DNA of 64,000 nt from Paragonimus westermani. Taxonomy: Eukaryota; Platyhelminthes; Trematoda; Plagiorchiida; Troglotrematidae. This document shows, in pieces, positions 13,301 through 28,300 of the stretch (position 1 is the stretch's first letter; every line of letters begins with the position of its first letter). The notes beneath the pieces are model-generated. The model was not told the origin of the DNA, ran no database searches, and saw only the letters and a program-made list of their open reading frames with translations. The DNA lies in contig QNGE01001278.1 in NCBI GenBank assembly GCA_008508345.1, forward strand, positions 112,088 through 176,087. The letters are read 5' to 3'. The translations under genes were made by a program, and so were the position numbers.

Positions 13301-16300
13301 CACTTTTGTTTCAGCTAGTTTTATGTCCAACTGAATGCAGATATATTACTGAGAAGATGGTCCTCGAAAAATTGAATGGCCTACTTTCCACGTCTGTCTG
13401 AAAAGGCTATCAACATCGTATTATCATTTACAACAGCTCAATTTGTCTAATGCTCAACGACACAAACTGCTTCCGCGAGGGGAGAACACTAATGTCGAAC
13501 GAATTTTCATGGATAGAGATATATACATTTCGATGAATCTATAAATCCTGGAAACTGCTTACCACCCATACAGTTAAGTTTGTTAAAGTTAAGTTGACAA
13601 CCAACTTTTCTCTTTCCTACTGGCTTTTTTACTGTCGTCTGCCTTCGGAGTTGTATATGTGCCTTTTGTAAAACCTTGGTAATATGTATACCACCGTTAA
13701 CTTCGATCGAACTATACTGTTACAATAGGCTGTGGCAACGCAATTTATAGCACCAATGAATTGTGATATTGTCTTATGCATGTCATTTAAGTAGGTTTTT
13801 GAACGGACAACTGGGACCAAAAGGTGGATATGTACAAACAACGTGGATTATATTATCTGGTGGGGCCGCACAATTTGTTGGGCAGTCATACATCACAACC
13901 GAGGTTGTAGGCGTAGTAACTACTGGGCAAAAATCCTCAACAAAGGTCACTAGCAGCTGTCAAACATACGCTGCCTACTGATAATTTCACAAATAGGAAC
14001 CGCGGCAAGAGATTTTCATTCGCTACTCTACAACGGACGTATAGCAAAATATGTGATTGGGGCAGTGAAGCAAACATATGGTTACGACCAAGACCTATAC
14101 AGCAGCGGGTGTGAAGCTGTTGACGATAAGTTACACAATCACGACATACCCAGACAAGGCTAGCATGTTGTTCTGAAGCTGGAAAATGTGATTTCGTTGT
14201 GACCGCAAAAAACACTTGGACTGAGATTGTGTTTACTGCGAGACATCCGCCACACCTGTATGAAAGTACAGAAAAACGAGCGTAAACATTATTCTGCATG
14301 GTTGCCGCGTCTTTATAATCTTGACAACACGTCACACATGGTGTATATACACATTTCCAATGACCGCCTCCAATCTCCAATCTTCCTGGCGTTTAAACCT
14401 ACTGTTTAGTTCCCATGCGTACGATTAGTGCTATACTACCGACAAACGATTGTGTGTATTGTGCACAACAACAGGGTGCTGTGTGATCAGTGTAAATGAA
14501 CTGGAAAATTAGAATGAAAAAGTATTGTGGGTTGTTTCATTCTAAGTACGAAAAAGATTTTCATTTAAATATCTTTTTGCCCACAGTTACAACTCTCTTT
14601 CTTTCTGAAACCACATAGGCCCCTCAGTATTAACTACTCTGCTGTGATCAAAGAATTCAAGGAGTGAACTTTCGCTTATAAGCAATATTCATTTCTATTT
14701 TGAGCTGTTCCGGAATGGTCGGTCAGCACTTAGGTGTGACAATCATCCACTGTCTTGTTTTGTCGTAAATGGTGATAAAAACTTACTCCAGATTTACGTT
14801 TGTGTGAGTATTGGTTAATATGTCGTGGGACTTCTTTATGTTGTTCTCCTGTTTGGTTCACGTAGCATCTTATGAATTAATCCCCATATCATTTTTGAAA
14901 ATATTAAACCGACCTCCAGGTATCCAACTTGCGACAGATCAAGGAAGAATTAACCGCCAGAATAAATCGACTCACCACGGATGAAATTGATCGAAGTCAT
15001 AGCGTGGGGAAGGAAAACGCTCAGCTCACGACGAAATGCAATCTGCTCTCGGGAGAACTTGATGAACTAAAAGGCAAGATGGATTTGCACAGGTTAGATC
15101 AAACTATCACATGTTCACAGGTTTGAGCCCGTCTACTTTCTAGCTTTGGGCGGCCTGAAAATATCGAGACGACGTGTAGCCTTTTGTCTCGCGTAGTCAG
15201 GAACGAATTCTAACGTATAGAATAGAGAGTTTAATTAACAAGTATGTGTCACAGGAGTCAAGCTCACAGTTTCCGCATACCGTCTTTACTAAACTATCAA
15301 AAAGTGTCATTCATGCGATATTTTCATGTTGAACCTTACGAATACTAGGAACACTGATAGTCAAAAGCAGGTGAATACTTCATGAACAAGCCACCTTGCG
15401 ACCTATTCCGGCCATCATCAACACCTGGTGAAAGAGACGCTGAACCAGACTTCACAGTACCTGACTCACTTATCGTAAACTGTGTGTTTTCATTGCCTCA
15501 GTTAACCACTGAGGTGTCGGAGACTTCTGAGAAACAATCTGATAGGACTTTTGTTTGGCTCACTAGATAGTCCGCTCAGTACGCGTCAAATGACAACACA
15601 AACGATGGTAGATTATCAAAAACTGGTGTATGTTTTACGCGCGGATTGATGAAGTCTGCAATCCACAGATCAAGGACAACAATACACAAATGCCGTGTGC
15701 CATACCATGCCGTGTACCTTAAAGCTGCCAGTCGGGTGGTTTTGGAAAAACAAAACTGAGGAATATTAGCGAATACCTTACACTTTTCGTGTTCTTCACA
15801 AACGCTCTGTCACCAATATTACAAGCTGATGCAAACACCTCCTATGTAGGTGAAATGATCAACAGTCTTAAGCGGTCTGCCTACAGTGGCGCGAATTAAT
15901 TTGGGGTTAACCTATTCTCGTAGCTTTGAAAAAGCATTCTGTCAGGGAAGTGTCCAATTCCCCGAAAATATTGTGTGCCAAAAACTAACAAAGTACACTT
16001 GTGTGTGACCTTCATAGTTGGCACGGTCATGCGCCACTTCGTCCTTCAATCTTTGTGCCAAATCTCTGGCATCCTACCTACGCACCTAAACGTTCACATG
16101 CCGACATCCGGCCTATATGCATCACTGTACCATTCGGCTCATCATCTGGTCCGCCTTTGAGTTGGTCTTCCTATTGTGACCGTGTTGTATTCGGATTGAA
16201 TGACATAAGGTAACTCTGTCCAGAGGCCAGTCTTCCCTCTGTGCTCATGCGTTGGCCTCGGGTGGTTGGATTGTTCTGGAGGTTTGGAACTAGTGTATAT

Positions 16301-19300
16301 TCCGTAGTCCTTTGTTCGTTACCGTTGGCTGTCATTCCGCTATACGTCGTTCCTCTGACCGTTATGCCGTTATCTGTTTACGTGCTCGTAAGACGTTCAA
16401 CCAGTTGCAACACATAGGTACATGCCATGCAAGCCAAACGTATCAGTTATTCGTTTGCACATGGACTAAATGAAGAAACCTCTTCCGCATAATTACTGTT
16501 GGTCAGTTTGTTACGTGGTAAAGGCTCCATCCGAGATCCTCAGAACCTCCGACTGTACAACCGTTCTTTTCGGCTAGAATAAAAGGTCCAGACACAAACA
16601 CAGCATGCTGTCATTTGGCCGATCCAGTTCCTGCCAAAATCAAGCGTTTCTGCCTTTCGGTTCGTGTGAACTTCGTTGTTGGTTATAGCGTTGACGCATG
16701 ATAGTACAGCGTCAGTCACGTTTGGAGCTTCACTGTTGCTCATAAATGAAGCCAAACATCACCGCTTAACAGGATGCGCGTGATGGAACTCATCTGATAA
16801 TGTTAAGTTCTAATCCCGACCAGGTGAGTGACAAGATGCAGAACGTGCAAAGGGGATAGTCCAATACAGTTTGTTCCCAGACAATTTTCGATGGCTGGAG
16901 TGATTCATTAATAGTATCAGTAAACAGACGTACATACTCTATAGTCATCAAATTTCATCACCCATTCTGTGAAACCGTTCAACCGCAGACGCTTTAGATG
17001 TCAAAGTGAAATATAGACATTTCATCTAGACAAAAAACATAGTTATCAAGTATTTTAAGTTCCAAAGCCCAGACTAAAAGGATTTGAGGTAAACGGATTG
17101 AAATCGTAAGTTTGCACATTACCTATTATGAAGCCGTCCAAATGAAGACTTTACAAACTATGTAACTCTAGTAAGCTCTGCAAACATACAAACACATGCA
17201 AATTAGGGTTGTTAACAACACAAAATTGTCCGCTGTGTATCACCAACTGTAAATCCGATGACGGGGTATTGGATTTGGTATCAAGCATTCTATAACGTAA
17301 ATGCATGTACACCTGAACATTGAACAAGCGTGCGAATTACCGCGATACAGCTAATGTCCTTCGACTCTCATCAAAATAGCACTAATGATTTGCTATCAAA
17401 CAACCATGAAAAAGGAAACACTACATGAATAGAAAATAATATGAATGACGGAATACTGAAAATAGTGCAGACAATAGGCAACCTTTCTATCAATCCATCC
17501 TTCTTTCACAATGTTTTTATTTCCCATTCTCTCCTCCAAGTGGATCTCTCTGTTCTGCTGCACTCCCACTTTATTCCTCATTCTTTCATCTGTCAATTCG
17601 TCGCCCCGAAAAGTGCCAATTTTTTCCTAATACCCACCCGTTAAGTGTAAACTATCTCACAGAACTGGTTCTCGCGTTGAACGTGTATTCATGAATCTTA
17701 TCATTCTCGTCCATGATCTCATCCCTCCTCAAAAAGTTTACTCTTATTCACTTTCTTTTCAAACCACCAATTCATTTATGGTTACGGTAGTTTGAACTCT
17801 TTTCAGTGTAATTTCCAGCTGGCTGTTCTTTCGGGAAAATTCTCAAATACCTTTCATTTAGCTAACTTTGGAAGAAAGCAATGGGTTCGATTTTTTTACA
17901 GGACAACGCGGCTAATCGTTTACGTAGACCACTTTGGTCGTGTCCGGTGTGAAGTACTTCACACGATCGTCTCAAAAAAGAAGGCCTGAGTTCAGATGCT
18001 GGTTTCGGAAATGACCAGCCGTGCCAGAGTGTTCTGACGACAGCAAAGCTAGGGTCTAACGCTAATTTTAGAAAGTGTCACTTAAAAACTTCACCTGAAT
18101 GCGAAAGATCTGATCAAATTCAGGTGGTATGCAATCCATTTCAGCAGAATTCTACCTATTCACCAGGAACCACTTTACTTGAAGGTAACATATGTAACAT
18201 ATATGTATACACACAATAACCATAAGCCTAATATGTTTAAAAAAACCCTTCGAAGTGTTGTTGTATTCTTATTTCAGAGAGAAACTGATTCAGGATAATA
18301 AGTGTCTACGCAAAAGTAACTCGGAGCTAAAAGTGCTAAATCAAGAGCTCGAGGCCGAACGTGATAGCTTAAGGAAACAAGTAAGTGAAAACTCTAAATG
18401 CAGTTGATCCAGAATCATTTTAGTCAATTCTAAAACTTACCATTAGGTGTGTTTTTGTCGTGGTGTCCAGCAGTTAATACTCATTCTATTTGGTTTAAAA
18501 GTTTGCTGTTTGAAAGCAGTCCACTTTCATTCTCGCACATGTTATCAAGACCTTTCATTCGTAATCTTGTTATACTGTTGTCGATTTAAGCACTTCAAAA
18601 TTGTTACTTGCCATTTCATCACAAGGTTGCTGTAGATAGGTAAAAATGGACGTTGTGTAGACTACGTTGACTGTGGCAACGCGCAATTTGTCTGCTGGCT
18701 GTCTAGCTAAACAAATGTAGTTCAAATGATGAACTACTTATTTCTTAGTTCGTCAATTTGCAGCTACCACGACATGACTAGGTTGTACAAGTCACAGCAA
18801 AAGTGACGTGGAATACTCTGGAGGAGAAATGTCAAAAAGATCAGTGTTATGGATGCCAGTACATCACTGACTGTTACCAGTTCGAAAGATATCTCTTAGT
18901 CGAAGCTTTAGAAATGCGGCCAGAGTATGAGATTCACAACTCCGGTATATGAATCGAATTGAACTGCAGTCCATGAGGCGACAATTCTGGATTAGGTAAT
19001 GAGGCGCCTCACATAGCACAGCCTCGGAAACCTCAGGTTATTTAGATTGAAGAGTAATGGTTTACTTCGCAGCACCACTTTTGAAGGTTGCGAATATACA
19101 AACACTGTGTCTGAGAGGCTCTTGAGACCAGGGATAGTTGGTTGCGTAAATAGGCCAATACTGTAACCCACTTCACATTCGTTAACATAAAGTACTCATT
19201 TGCATTCAGGTACTGTCTTCGTCTTTTTTCTGTCAACCAGTTGACAACTCTTCCGATTCCAGACACCTGTTCATGGATTCTTATAAGCAACACGAGTAGG

Positions 19301-22300
19301 TAGTTCATTTCTGTCTCATGCGATTCTTTGGAGGATTCTTAAGTGTATGCATTTTGACTACTACTGTAACATAGATGCAGTGACACTTAAATTTAGTCAA
19401 CAATAGAGTGGAAAGGACAAATTTAAAGCTAGCTGTTTGCCAAATGTAGTGCGCTACATGGTTAACAACACTGAACGATTGGCGAATCCTTCGACGACAT
19501 TAGCAAACGTTAATAACTCCACTCATCAATTAGAAATTGCTTGTGCGATAGGTTGATATGGAGAAAGGAAAATACCTTGAAGTCTCTCAAAATAAAAGAA
19601 CTGTTCATGGTACAAGAGGATTATCACATTCAAGACTCACGCATTCATACAGAGTTCTGTCCTTCATAGTAAAGCAAGCGCCAGAAGGTAGCAACAGTCA
19701 ATGTCGGATTCCCCGCATAAATGTATCATAAGTTTTCAGAGAACTTGGAGATGTCAGGAGGCATATATCAGTGACTACGCAGGTGGGCAGTCCCAATCAA
19801 ATAATCGCATTGTAAGAGGAATGAAACACAATAGCACGAAAAGTGATGCACACAGGTGAGTGATAAACAGAGTCCACATCACAGCCCGTGGTATGGAAGA
19901 TCGATTGTATGGCGGCATTATGAGCGTTGATACCGTACTTCACAACCCTGTCCGTTCGTGCACATTTGCTCCGGTAGTCATTCACTTGATTGACGTCCAT
20001 TAAAACAGCAGCACCTTTACGAACCGCGATAACGCCCGGTTGATACTCGCAGCTCCTCGAAGACTGTGTGGTCCAGATTGCACACCTTTTTCGCCGGGTC
20101 CTTGGCCACGCGGTCATGCCGAGCACATCGCACATCGTGGGTGATCCAGCACGATTGGAGAATATGAGCGAAGCTTTCTGTTTGACAGCAACTGCGGCGA
20201 CGGAGAAGTGAGTGGCCACTTCGGCGACCTCGAGGACTTTGGACCGCAGTCTGGCGAAAACGACATCGGAGCTGGATGGTACGAATAAAGATCCTAGGGA
20301 TAATGTGGTCTGAATTTAGCGGCCGACGATTGCAGAGTGGAGAGCAAGAAACTTCTTGAAGACCATGGCCATCAAGCTTATCCATCCACACCGCATGGTC
20401 CTCCTCCTCGTTCGCCAATATCACACCCTGAACGCGTACAGGGACATTCACATCCCCTTTAATAGGGCCAACCGAATAATCTTTGTCCGCATTTCTCAGA
20501 ACTAGGCATTGACTGGAGAGCAGTCTCTCCACCAGTGATTTGCGCGGGATAAAAATGGTGGTGGATGAACTTGGAATCCGCAGAGCGCCGGGGCGAAGTA
20601 AACGTGGATGTAGCCGGTTGGCGTGCCGTTAGGAAGGTGAAATCACTGCGGAACAAAGGAGCACATTTTACTGTCCATAGTGTTACACATGCCATAATGG
20701 ACTTGGCTAAAGACTGACGAGTGGCACGTTTTGGCGATCCGATGCTGTTGCAGAAGGTAGAGGCGCCGACGCGGCTTTAAGGGCGCTTCGGTTGTTTCAC
20801 ACAGAATCGTACAAAGTAGCGGTCGGTAATTGGTGAATACTTTGTTCTCCCAGATGAACGATATATCAAGCTAGGTCACCATGTCAGAGGAGTTTAATGG
20901 GTGCATAATGTGCAGGCCGAACTGAATAGACTCATCAGCGACAGTAGTCATGCTGTGTTCATAGTTATCATAAGCGACTATGAGTTTAAGCTCGCAAGTG
21001 TTGAACTTCAGTCTGAATAGCTCCAGAACACTAGCGGCGACTGTGATCTTCTCGGAGAGGCGCATCCGATTCTCGGCCAGGAGGATCAGATCGTCGGTAT
21101 ACGCGAAACCGCTGTTCGGAGTGACATGGAACTGGTGGAGCCTTCGAGTGTGGTGGAAGGGTTTCGATAATAGTCAGTAATGCCGTGTTTAAGAGGCGGG
21201 GGATGCCGTAAGCTTGAATTGATCTGATAATAAAATCCTGGGAAAGACTCGAACGCCTTGTACATGCCAATAAAAGCCACACACACATAGGCTAGAAAAC
21301 GTGGTGCACGAGTTCCGGAGCAGTGAGTGGAGTAGTGAGGTCGCCTTGAGACAACCATCGTGATGTAGAAATGCAAACTGAAGAGCGGGCAGTTGCAAAC
21401 GGGTATTCCAACGATCAGTCAGTATCTTGTGAAAGCAATGTACCAGGTTTGAAGTTACGGCGATATGTTTCAGTCCGTTGGTAGAAAAAGGGTTGTTCAT
21501 TTTCGAAACAAGCGTGATGCGAGAGTGACACAGACGACTAGGGCAATCTTCAGTTAGCAGGAAGAAGTTGAAGTGTTCGGTCAAAACATCGGCTTTCATA
21601 TGTTTCAAATGTTTGGTCAACAGTTTGTCCAAACCTGGAACGCTTTCTAGCAATTCGAAGATTTCTTCTCCACTGATCGGGTCGATCAGGGATCGGTCCG
21701 TAGGTAGAATTGTACGTGATAGTCGCTAATCAGTGTGCGAATGAGCCGATAATACCTCGGACCAGTACTTGTTGGAATTACTTGGGGGCCACGGTTCGTT
21801 TTTTAGGCAGTCCTCCAGTTTTCAAAAAAGACTTCGAAAACAACATTCCTCTTTCGCTGGTGATAAAAGGTTTGGATCACAGCGTTGTTAGCTTTCCGTA
21901 TCTGCTTCCAGTTTGTGTATGTTCCCGCAGCGACAAGGGGTCACCGTTACGCAACCAGTCGCCAGACGCACGAGGAAGCTTGTACGGCGCGCATCTTAAG
22001 CAGTGACTTTGCCTCTACCATTGTGAAAATGTTTGCATGAAGGACGTGGGTTACTGCTGTTTATCATGGGCTTTGTGTTGCCTTGATCAAGTGGGACGAC
22101 TGAACGGCGTTTACAAAAGGATGATTGTAAGGCTCTTCGAGAAACGGTGTTCAAAGTGAGGCATGCATTTCACTGTATTCTCTGACTAGCAGGTTCATTA
22201 GTACACCATGTGATCAGTGCACACTAAAGTTATCGCGACAGTAAGACCGGCCTGGTACAAGAAACTGATCCGTCCTAATGCGCCGTTGTTGCTTGTGTGC

Positions 22301-25300
22301 ACTTTGTTCCTCTCATGGAATTTCTTTATCAGTAATTTGTTAATTTGGGATGGGCGGCTGATACAGTATGTGCACAAAAGACCACAGATGTCAACAAACT
22401 AGTTACGACTGTTGAACGGTAAGCTGCAGGATGGAGGTCAAACCATGACTTGACAAACATTTTATTAAAAAGTTTTGCTTTGCTTCCGAAATGGCTTTAC
22501 TTAAGTACGGCTTCATAGTTACGTGTAAGATCAACCCTACAGAAAGCAGTGTCAAAATTTTAAGAAGAATCTGTGCGATATACATTCTAGGATGAATTAC
22601 TAGGCCGGGCCACTCGGTTTTTGGGCGCATCCCACTACCCTGACATATTACGCCTGCACTGAGAACGTGTATCAATATTCGTGATTATAGGCCTGTACGG
22701 CGTTGCTGTGTCTCTGGGTAATAGCCACCTTCCGCAACAATAGGGTGATTGGAGTTGATTCAACCGCTGACGAAAACGGCAGTTTGGTAGGTGACATTTA
22801 GGATTCCTCAACTAAGTCCACACACCGGCTTAAACGGTTCTCGTGGTCTGTTGTGTGTTGGAGATCGGACTGTACAAGACGGTACAATCCAACTTCGGTA
22901 AAGTGAGTCAGAAATTCTGCAGAAGCGCACACCAAACCGTTTGAAAAACAACACAGTTGCACATAGATTTTTGGAAGCTGGTATCTGAGGCAACCATGTG
23001 GTAGAGAGCACACACTGTTCCCAAGGCACTTGATAGCAAGTCCTTCTTTCACATGACCAGCGGTACCCATCTCATACCTATGGCTTTAATACTGGTGCTC
23101 AAGGACCAAAGCCTTCTTCACTACACAATAGATTTGGCGGACAAATTCAGCTTAATAATGACCAATGGTGGGTTGTCGAAACACTCACTGACTTCCAAAA
23201 TACCCGTTCACGTGACTCAATACCGATCAAGTGGGTGGTGCGGATGGTGGTAACGACCCGATGGAACCATTACTCGGGAGTAGACAAGGAGCGAGAACAC
23301 TTAGTCATATGACCGTATAAACCATGCTCTGAAGGACCGTTTGATTGCGCGATAGAATTACTGGGAGCATGTTTTTCTTTCCAGCGTTCTTTCGTCACAT
23401 ACGTGCTAATCGTTTCGGTCCTAGAATTTCGACACTTCTGGAGACGTTAATAGCCTGTAATCAGTGCAGTCCTGTAGTCTCCTGCGTTTTTGAAAAATAT
23501 CTCGACGCGGGTCATAAGATGAAGAACAGGAGGAAGCGCAGTAGTCACTTAAAGGCACGGATTGCGGACGGACCCAACTGACGCCTTGGTAAAACAGAAA
23601 GCCTCAAGCGCGTCCGTGCAGAATCTGAGGACAGTGTGCAACGTCCGCGCACATTTCAATACATAATGCAGCCGAATATATAAGCGTATTTTGTGTAACT
23701 GTAAATGATCCAAATGTAATGTTTTGCATTTTGCAGTTCACGTACTTCAAAGTCGTCAGCTGGTCTATTTGCCACACTGGCATGCTACACATCAGGCAAG
23801 TGGGTTCTGCAGTCAGCTGATTTCCGACTTGCTACACGGGTGAGCATGTGCACACAGGAGTTAGTAGGGTAGTAATGACGATGTGAAATTTCGAACTGGT
23901 GACCCGACTGTAAGCCACGTGAAGGTCAAATGCGACCTGGGCAGTTGACCGTCGTTTTGACCTTAAACAAGCTAGCCTGTCAGTACTGATAGCCTCATTC
24001 GGTGGCCGAAACCACTTTTACCACTGTGATGGGGACGGATGATGGTTAACCAAACGACAACAGCAGGTCATTCCAAAGGAATCAGACTGGGTACAGGTCA
24101 GCAAGCGGACCTGATTATCGTTTATTTTGAGTGTAGAAAAGTCACGGGTGAAACCACACGGATGTCTACCGTTAGTTACTCGGGTAAGCAATTGGTTACC
24201 CATATGGCATCCTCATGTTTCCGTTCGATCCACTCTTCGTAATCGTTACCCCTGTAACATTGATTTTATCCATTAAACACGGCTGTCGGAAGCAACTGTA
24301 TAACTTGGTTGGTCCAATCTTTATGCAGCCATTGACCCAATCCTGGTTAAATTTCCAGTCATTTAGCCATAACCCTGTACGCAGACAATTGCTCTCCAAG
24401 TTAAAATATCACTCTGACGGAGCCGATATCGTCCTATTGATTGCCATGATTGCAGTTCTGTGTAGCTGTTTTGCCGAGAAGTATGGAGTTTTTCCCGAAT
24501 AGCTGTAATGGGACTATGATCACGCAATTGCTCTGAATTTTCCCATTAGAGCATAAAATGGACAGGTAGCGAAGGAAGTTAGTAATTGTGGGCAATATAA
24601 ACTTCATAGATTTTGGGTGAACGAAAATCATGTCTCTTTGCTTATTTCAAACCAGCTGCAGTTGCTCAAATCTGAGTTCGAAGCAATACGCGTTGAGCTG
24701 GTAACCGAACGACAACGTGCGTTCGATGCTGTACGCGCTTCATCTGAGGCCGAGAATCGTCTATCGTGCTTAACCCAGAAGACACGATTAGAACTATCCA
24801 ATTTACGTTTGGAGGCACAACAGCAACGCTCGGAAATTGAAGCACAGCGCGATCAATTTGCTGGAAAATGTCAAGGTCGGTTGACATGATCCACGGTTCA
24901 TGTATTTATAATTTTGAAATTTTACTAAAAGGTGTTTTCAAATTTCCAACAGTGGACTTGCGACCGATCATACTGATTAGTCAAACCAGATAGCAAAACT
25001 TTTTTAATCCTTCTCGTTCATCGGTTATCATTTTCAACCTTGAGGATACCGGGAAATGGACAGAAAAGCGCACATTTGGGCCACGTACATCCAACTTCTG
25101 AAATGATCTTTTCAACAGTCTGATTTATAGTCTGTTTAAATTCACAAAAGTGACAGGGAATCAAAGGGAAGGATAAAAACTGTACGGGGTTTTTAGGTTA
25201 CGATTCTTTCGCGGTCGACTCACAACAGTTAACGTCTTTCGAAGTTACTAATACCAGCTAGTTACTGTAACTTTTCGCCATTAACGGCGACAGGAAAACA

Positions 25301-28300
25301 AATTCATTGGTCCGTTTTCTGCTGTCTTGTGGAGTATGCTGAGCATATTCCATTTTTATTGTACGTATATAAGTTATTACTCGACAACACATACTTCGAG
25401 TCGTCTGAGTGTACCGGAAGTCATAATTTATATGGTTTATTTGCCAGCATGGAAATTACCGTGCACTTAGTTGTTTGTTATATATATTTGTTAATATGTA
25501 CCAGTCAGATCAGATCAGTACTGAACCAGGTGAACTTTCATTCGTTTGCATATTTAAATCTACAGCTAATGAAACACAGTTAGCTCGGTGGACTGAACTC
25601 ACGTACAGATTAGAGAAATAATAATGTCCCTTAATAGTGAAGTGCGTGGCCAACGCCATTATTGGTAGAAAAGAACTGCCAATTAAGACCCGATTAAATT
25701 AATGATAGGAATGATGGGCCTGTGAAGAAGGTAATTTAAACATAGAACAGTCCAATAGTACCAAGATGACATGCATGCAAACAGCTGCTTACATTTGTGC
25801 ATCCACCTTGCAAATGAGCTTCCAGTCTTAAAGTACACGGCGTACCCCCCCCTTTCAAAACACAGAGGCGTCCAGCTGTCAACTTGTTGGGTCTGCCGCC
25901 GCTGTTTGCGGGGCATGTATTAACCAAATCAAGGTGACTATTCGAGTGTCGTTCAGCGTAAAAGCAGATAGTTTATACTCGAAAGCGACTCAACTGGCAA
26001 ACCTTCACATGCACTAGAAGATGCAATGCCAACCGAGAATTCTGAATGTCTGACCGTAGTTGGAATAAGCTAAATGAGTCGACCTTGTGGCCTGTTATCG
26101 TGAGGTGTCTGACAATAGATAATGGGCGATTTCTAGCCCCCGGTTCACCGGTTTGAGTTTATTGTGTCATTATTTGTGGCAGGTGTTGCCACTAGACTCA
26201 GTCTATGTAAACATCACTACAATTGCAAGTTATCTAGTACGCATCGTCAGAAAGGAAATAGTTTGATAAACTTCGATCGCGGATATTCTGAATTAGCCAT
26301 CTGGCAATCCGATCTTGGAATAACGTCGCAGTATGGTAAAGGACAGACATCACATTGCGCTTAATATCCGCTTTGAATTTCCGAGATAAAATCACGTCCT
26401 TTTGTACGGCTTATTGCAATTTTTCTCATTCATTACGAATTTTTCAGGATACCCATTCGTCAGTAACGTTTTTCGTATATCGTGTTCTTCTTACAACTTA
26501 TGAGAGGTAAAACCACACACAGTGAACTGTGAATCGAAGGCTTGATCAAACCATCTCCGTGTGCTATATGGACAAGGAAGGTAGGATGGATAAAATGATA
26601 TAATTTGACATCTTCATTTCTAAATAAGGCTAAATTCCTTTTGGATTTGGTTGTGTGAAACAAGGGTAACTTTTAGCTATTAGTGCTAAGAAAGTTGAAA
26701 ACAAATCGTTGATCAAAGTCAGTGAGAAATTTAACACTTAAACACAGTTTGTAGGGAAGTTAGAAAGCAAATCGATGATCAGTATTAGCAAAAACAAAAA
26801 TTATCGACAAAAATTATTTCCGCTAATACGGTTTTGGCGGTGTCACGTTGGATTCGCTTCTTAATCCTATCTAAGAGGTCATCAGCTAATACTGAGCCTA
26901 ACTTACTACACACAGCCAGGCCATCTATGTGCTCGTGAACATGCCTAAACTTTAATGCGGGGTTTTCTGCACACGGTGAAATGAGGTTCTTAAGACACAC
27001 TAATAGTATACCTACATCACAACTCTAGCTAAGATAACCCCACACAAAATAGACCCGTCTCACAAATATAAATATTTGTAAGATAGAAATTACAATCTGT
27101 AGAATACTGAATTTGTGAACTTATCGACAAGCCCTTCAATGTCATTGCTAATTCGGCAAGAACTTTTAAGTAACGGGGAATAAGATTTTTCAAGGTGGTC
27201 CTATTAGGCACCGAGCAACTTCCTGATACACCACAGAGTTCACAGACAAACTTGACTGCATAGTTGCTCCATTTTTGTGTATTTTTACTACATCTCTCAT
27301 TCTTGATACCTCTGGATTGGTTGACTTCACGCGCGTATTCTGTCTGTACAGCAACAGCAACGTGTGCAGTTGTCCTCTAGACATCTTTTCTAATGCTAGG
27401 CTATTTTCAGTTGTTTCGTCCACCGCAAGATTTTGCCAGTGTCTCAAAATGGTGCTTATTTGTCTCATACAGTCGTCTTGTTTATGAATAAAACAACAGA
27501 TCCTGTATCCTGCTTTGAACTACCAAAATGCCGTTGTTCCGTTAATTGCTTAAAGATCCAATAATGTTTCTGTTTCGGGCGAGAGTTCCTGGTAATGGGT
27601 GTTGAGTGTTGGAAGTTTGCTAGTGTCCAAAGCTAAATACTTCGCGTAGTACTTTATTTTTCAATTAACAGTCCAACAAAGTGTTAGTTAGGCTCCAAAT
27701 ATCTATGTAGCCACTTAGAATATGAATAATCTATCAAATATATGTTTTCGAGACATTCGTGATCAGGCCATTACAGTGCTTAAGATTGAGTTATTGGTAT
27801 CGAATAAAAGGCTATCATAATTGGGCAGCGAGAAAACCAACTCAGTCCTGTTCACCAGCAATGTTGTTTGGACAGCCTGCCGACGCTAACCCAGGATGAA
27901 GGGAATGTACGTACGCGGATAAGTGGATATTCAGACAGCGGGGTTCAACACCTTGAAGGAACTTTTTGTGACAGCATAACAGAACCACGTGAACAAATGC
28001 GGATTGCTTCAGTCGTCAATATGATTCGACGTTGCACTGACTTTGACTGCTGTCTTGGTGTTCTATGGATGTAATGAAAAGACATACTACTGTTCACTCT
28101 GTGGACCCAGTCTGTAAGATTTCCTACAATAGCATCAGTTATAGATTGTTTGGCTCTGTTTCTACACCATACCGGATGATGCTGTATTATGCGTTTACTA
28201 AGCTGGCTCGTCATGTGTCCACTATGTCCGGCTGGAAGACAACAGGAGAAGGGTTGAACGGCCATACTTTGAGACAGGCATCTTGTCTTTCACGTTAGGA

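Larger units (their letters stand above)
18381..24655 (+). other. CEP83 intron D-E (6275 nt) with R2-clade relic
   Basis: This long intron contains an RTE 3'-end fragment near 18.8 kb and the R2-clade element at about 19.8-21.7 kb. I found no further coiled-coil exon in 21.8-24.6 kb. Confidence 0.7.
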
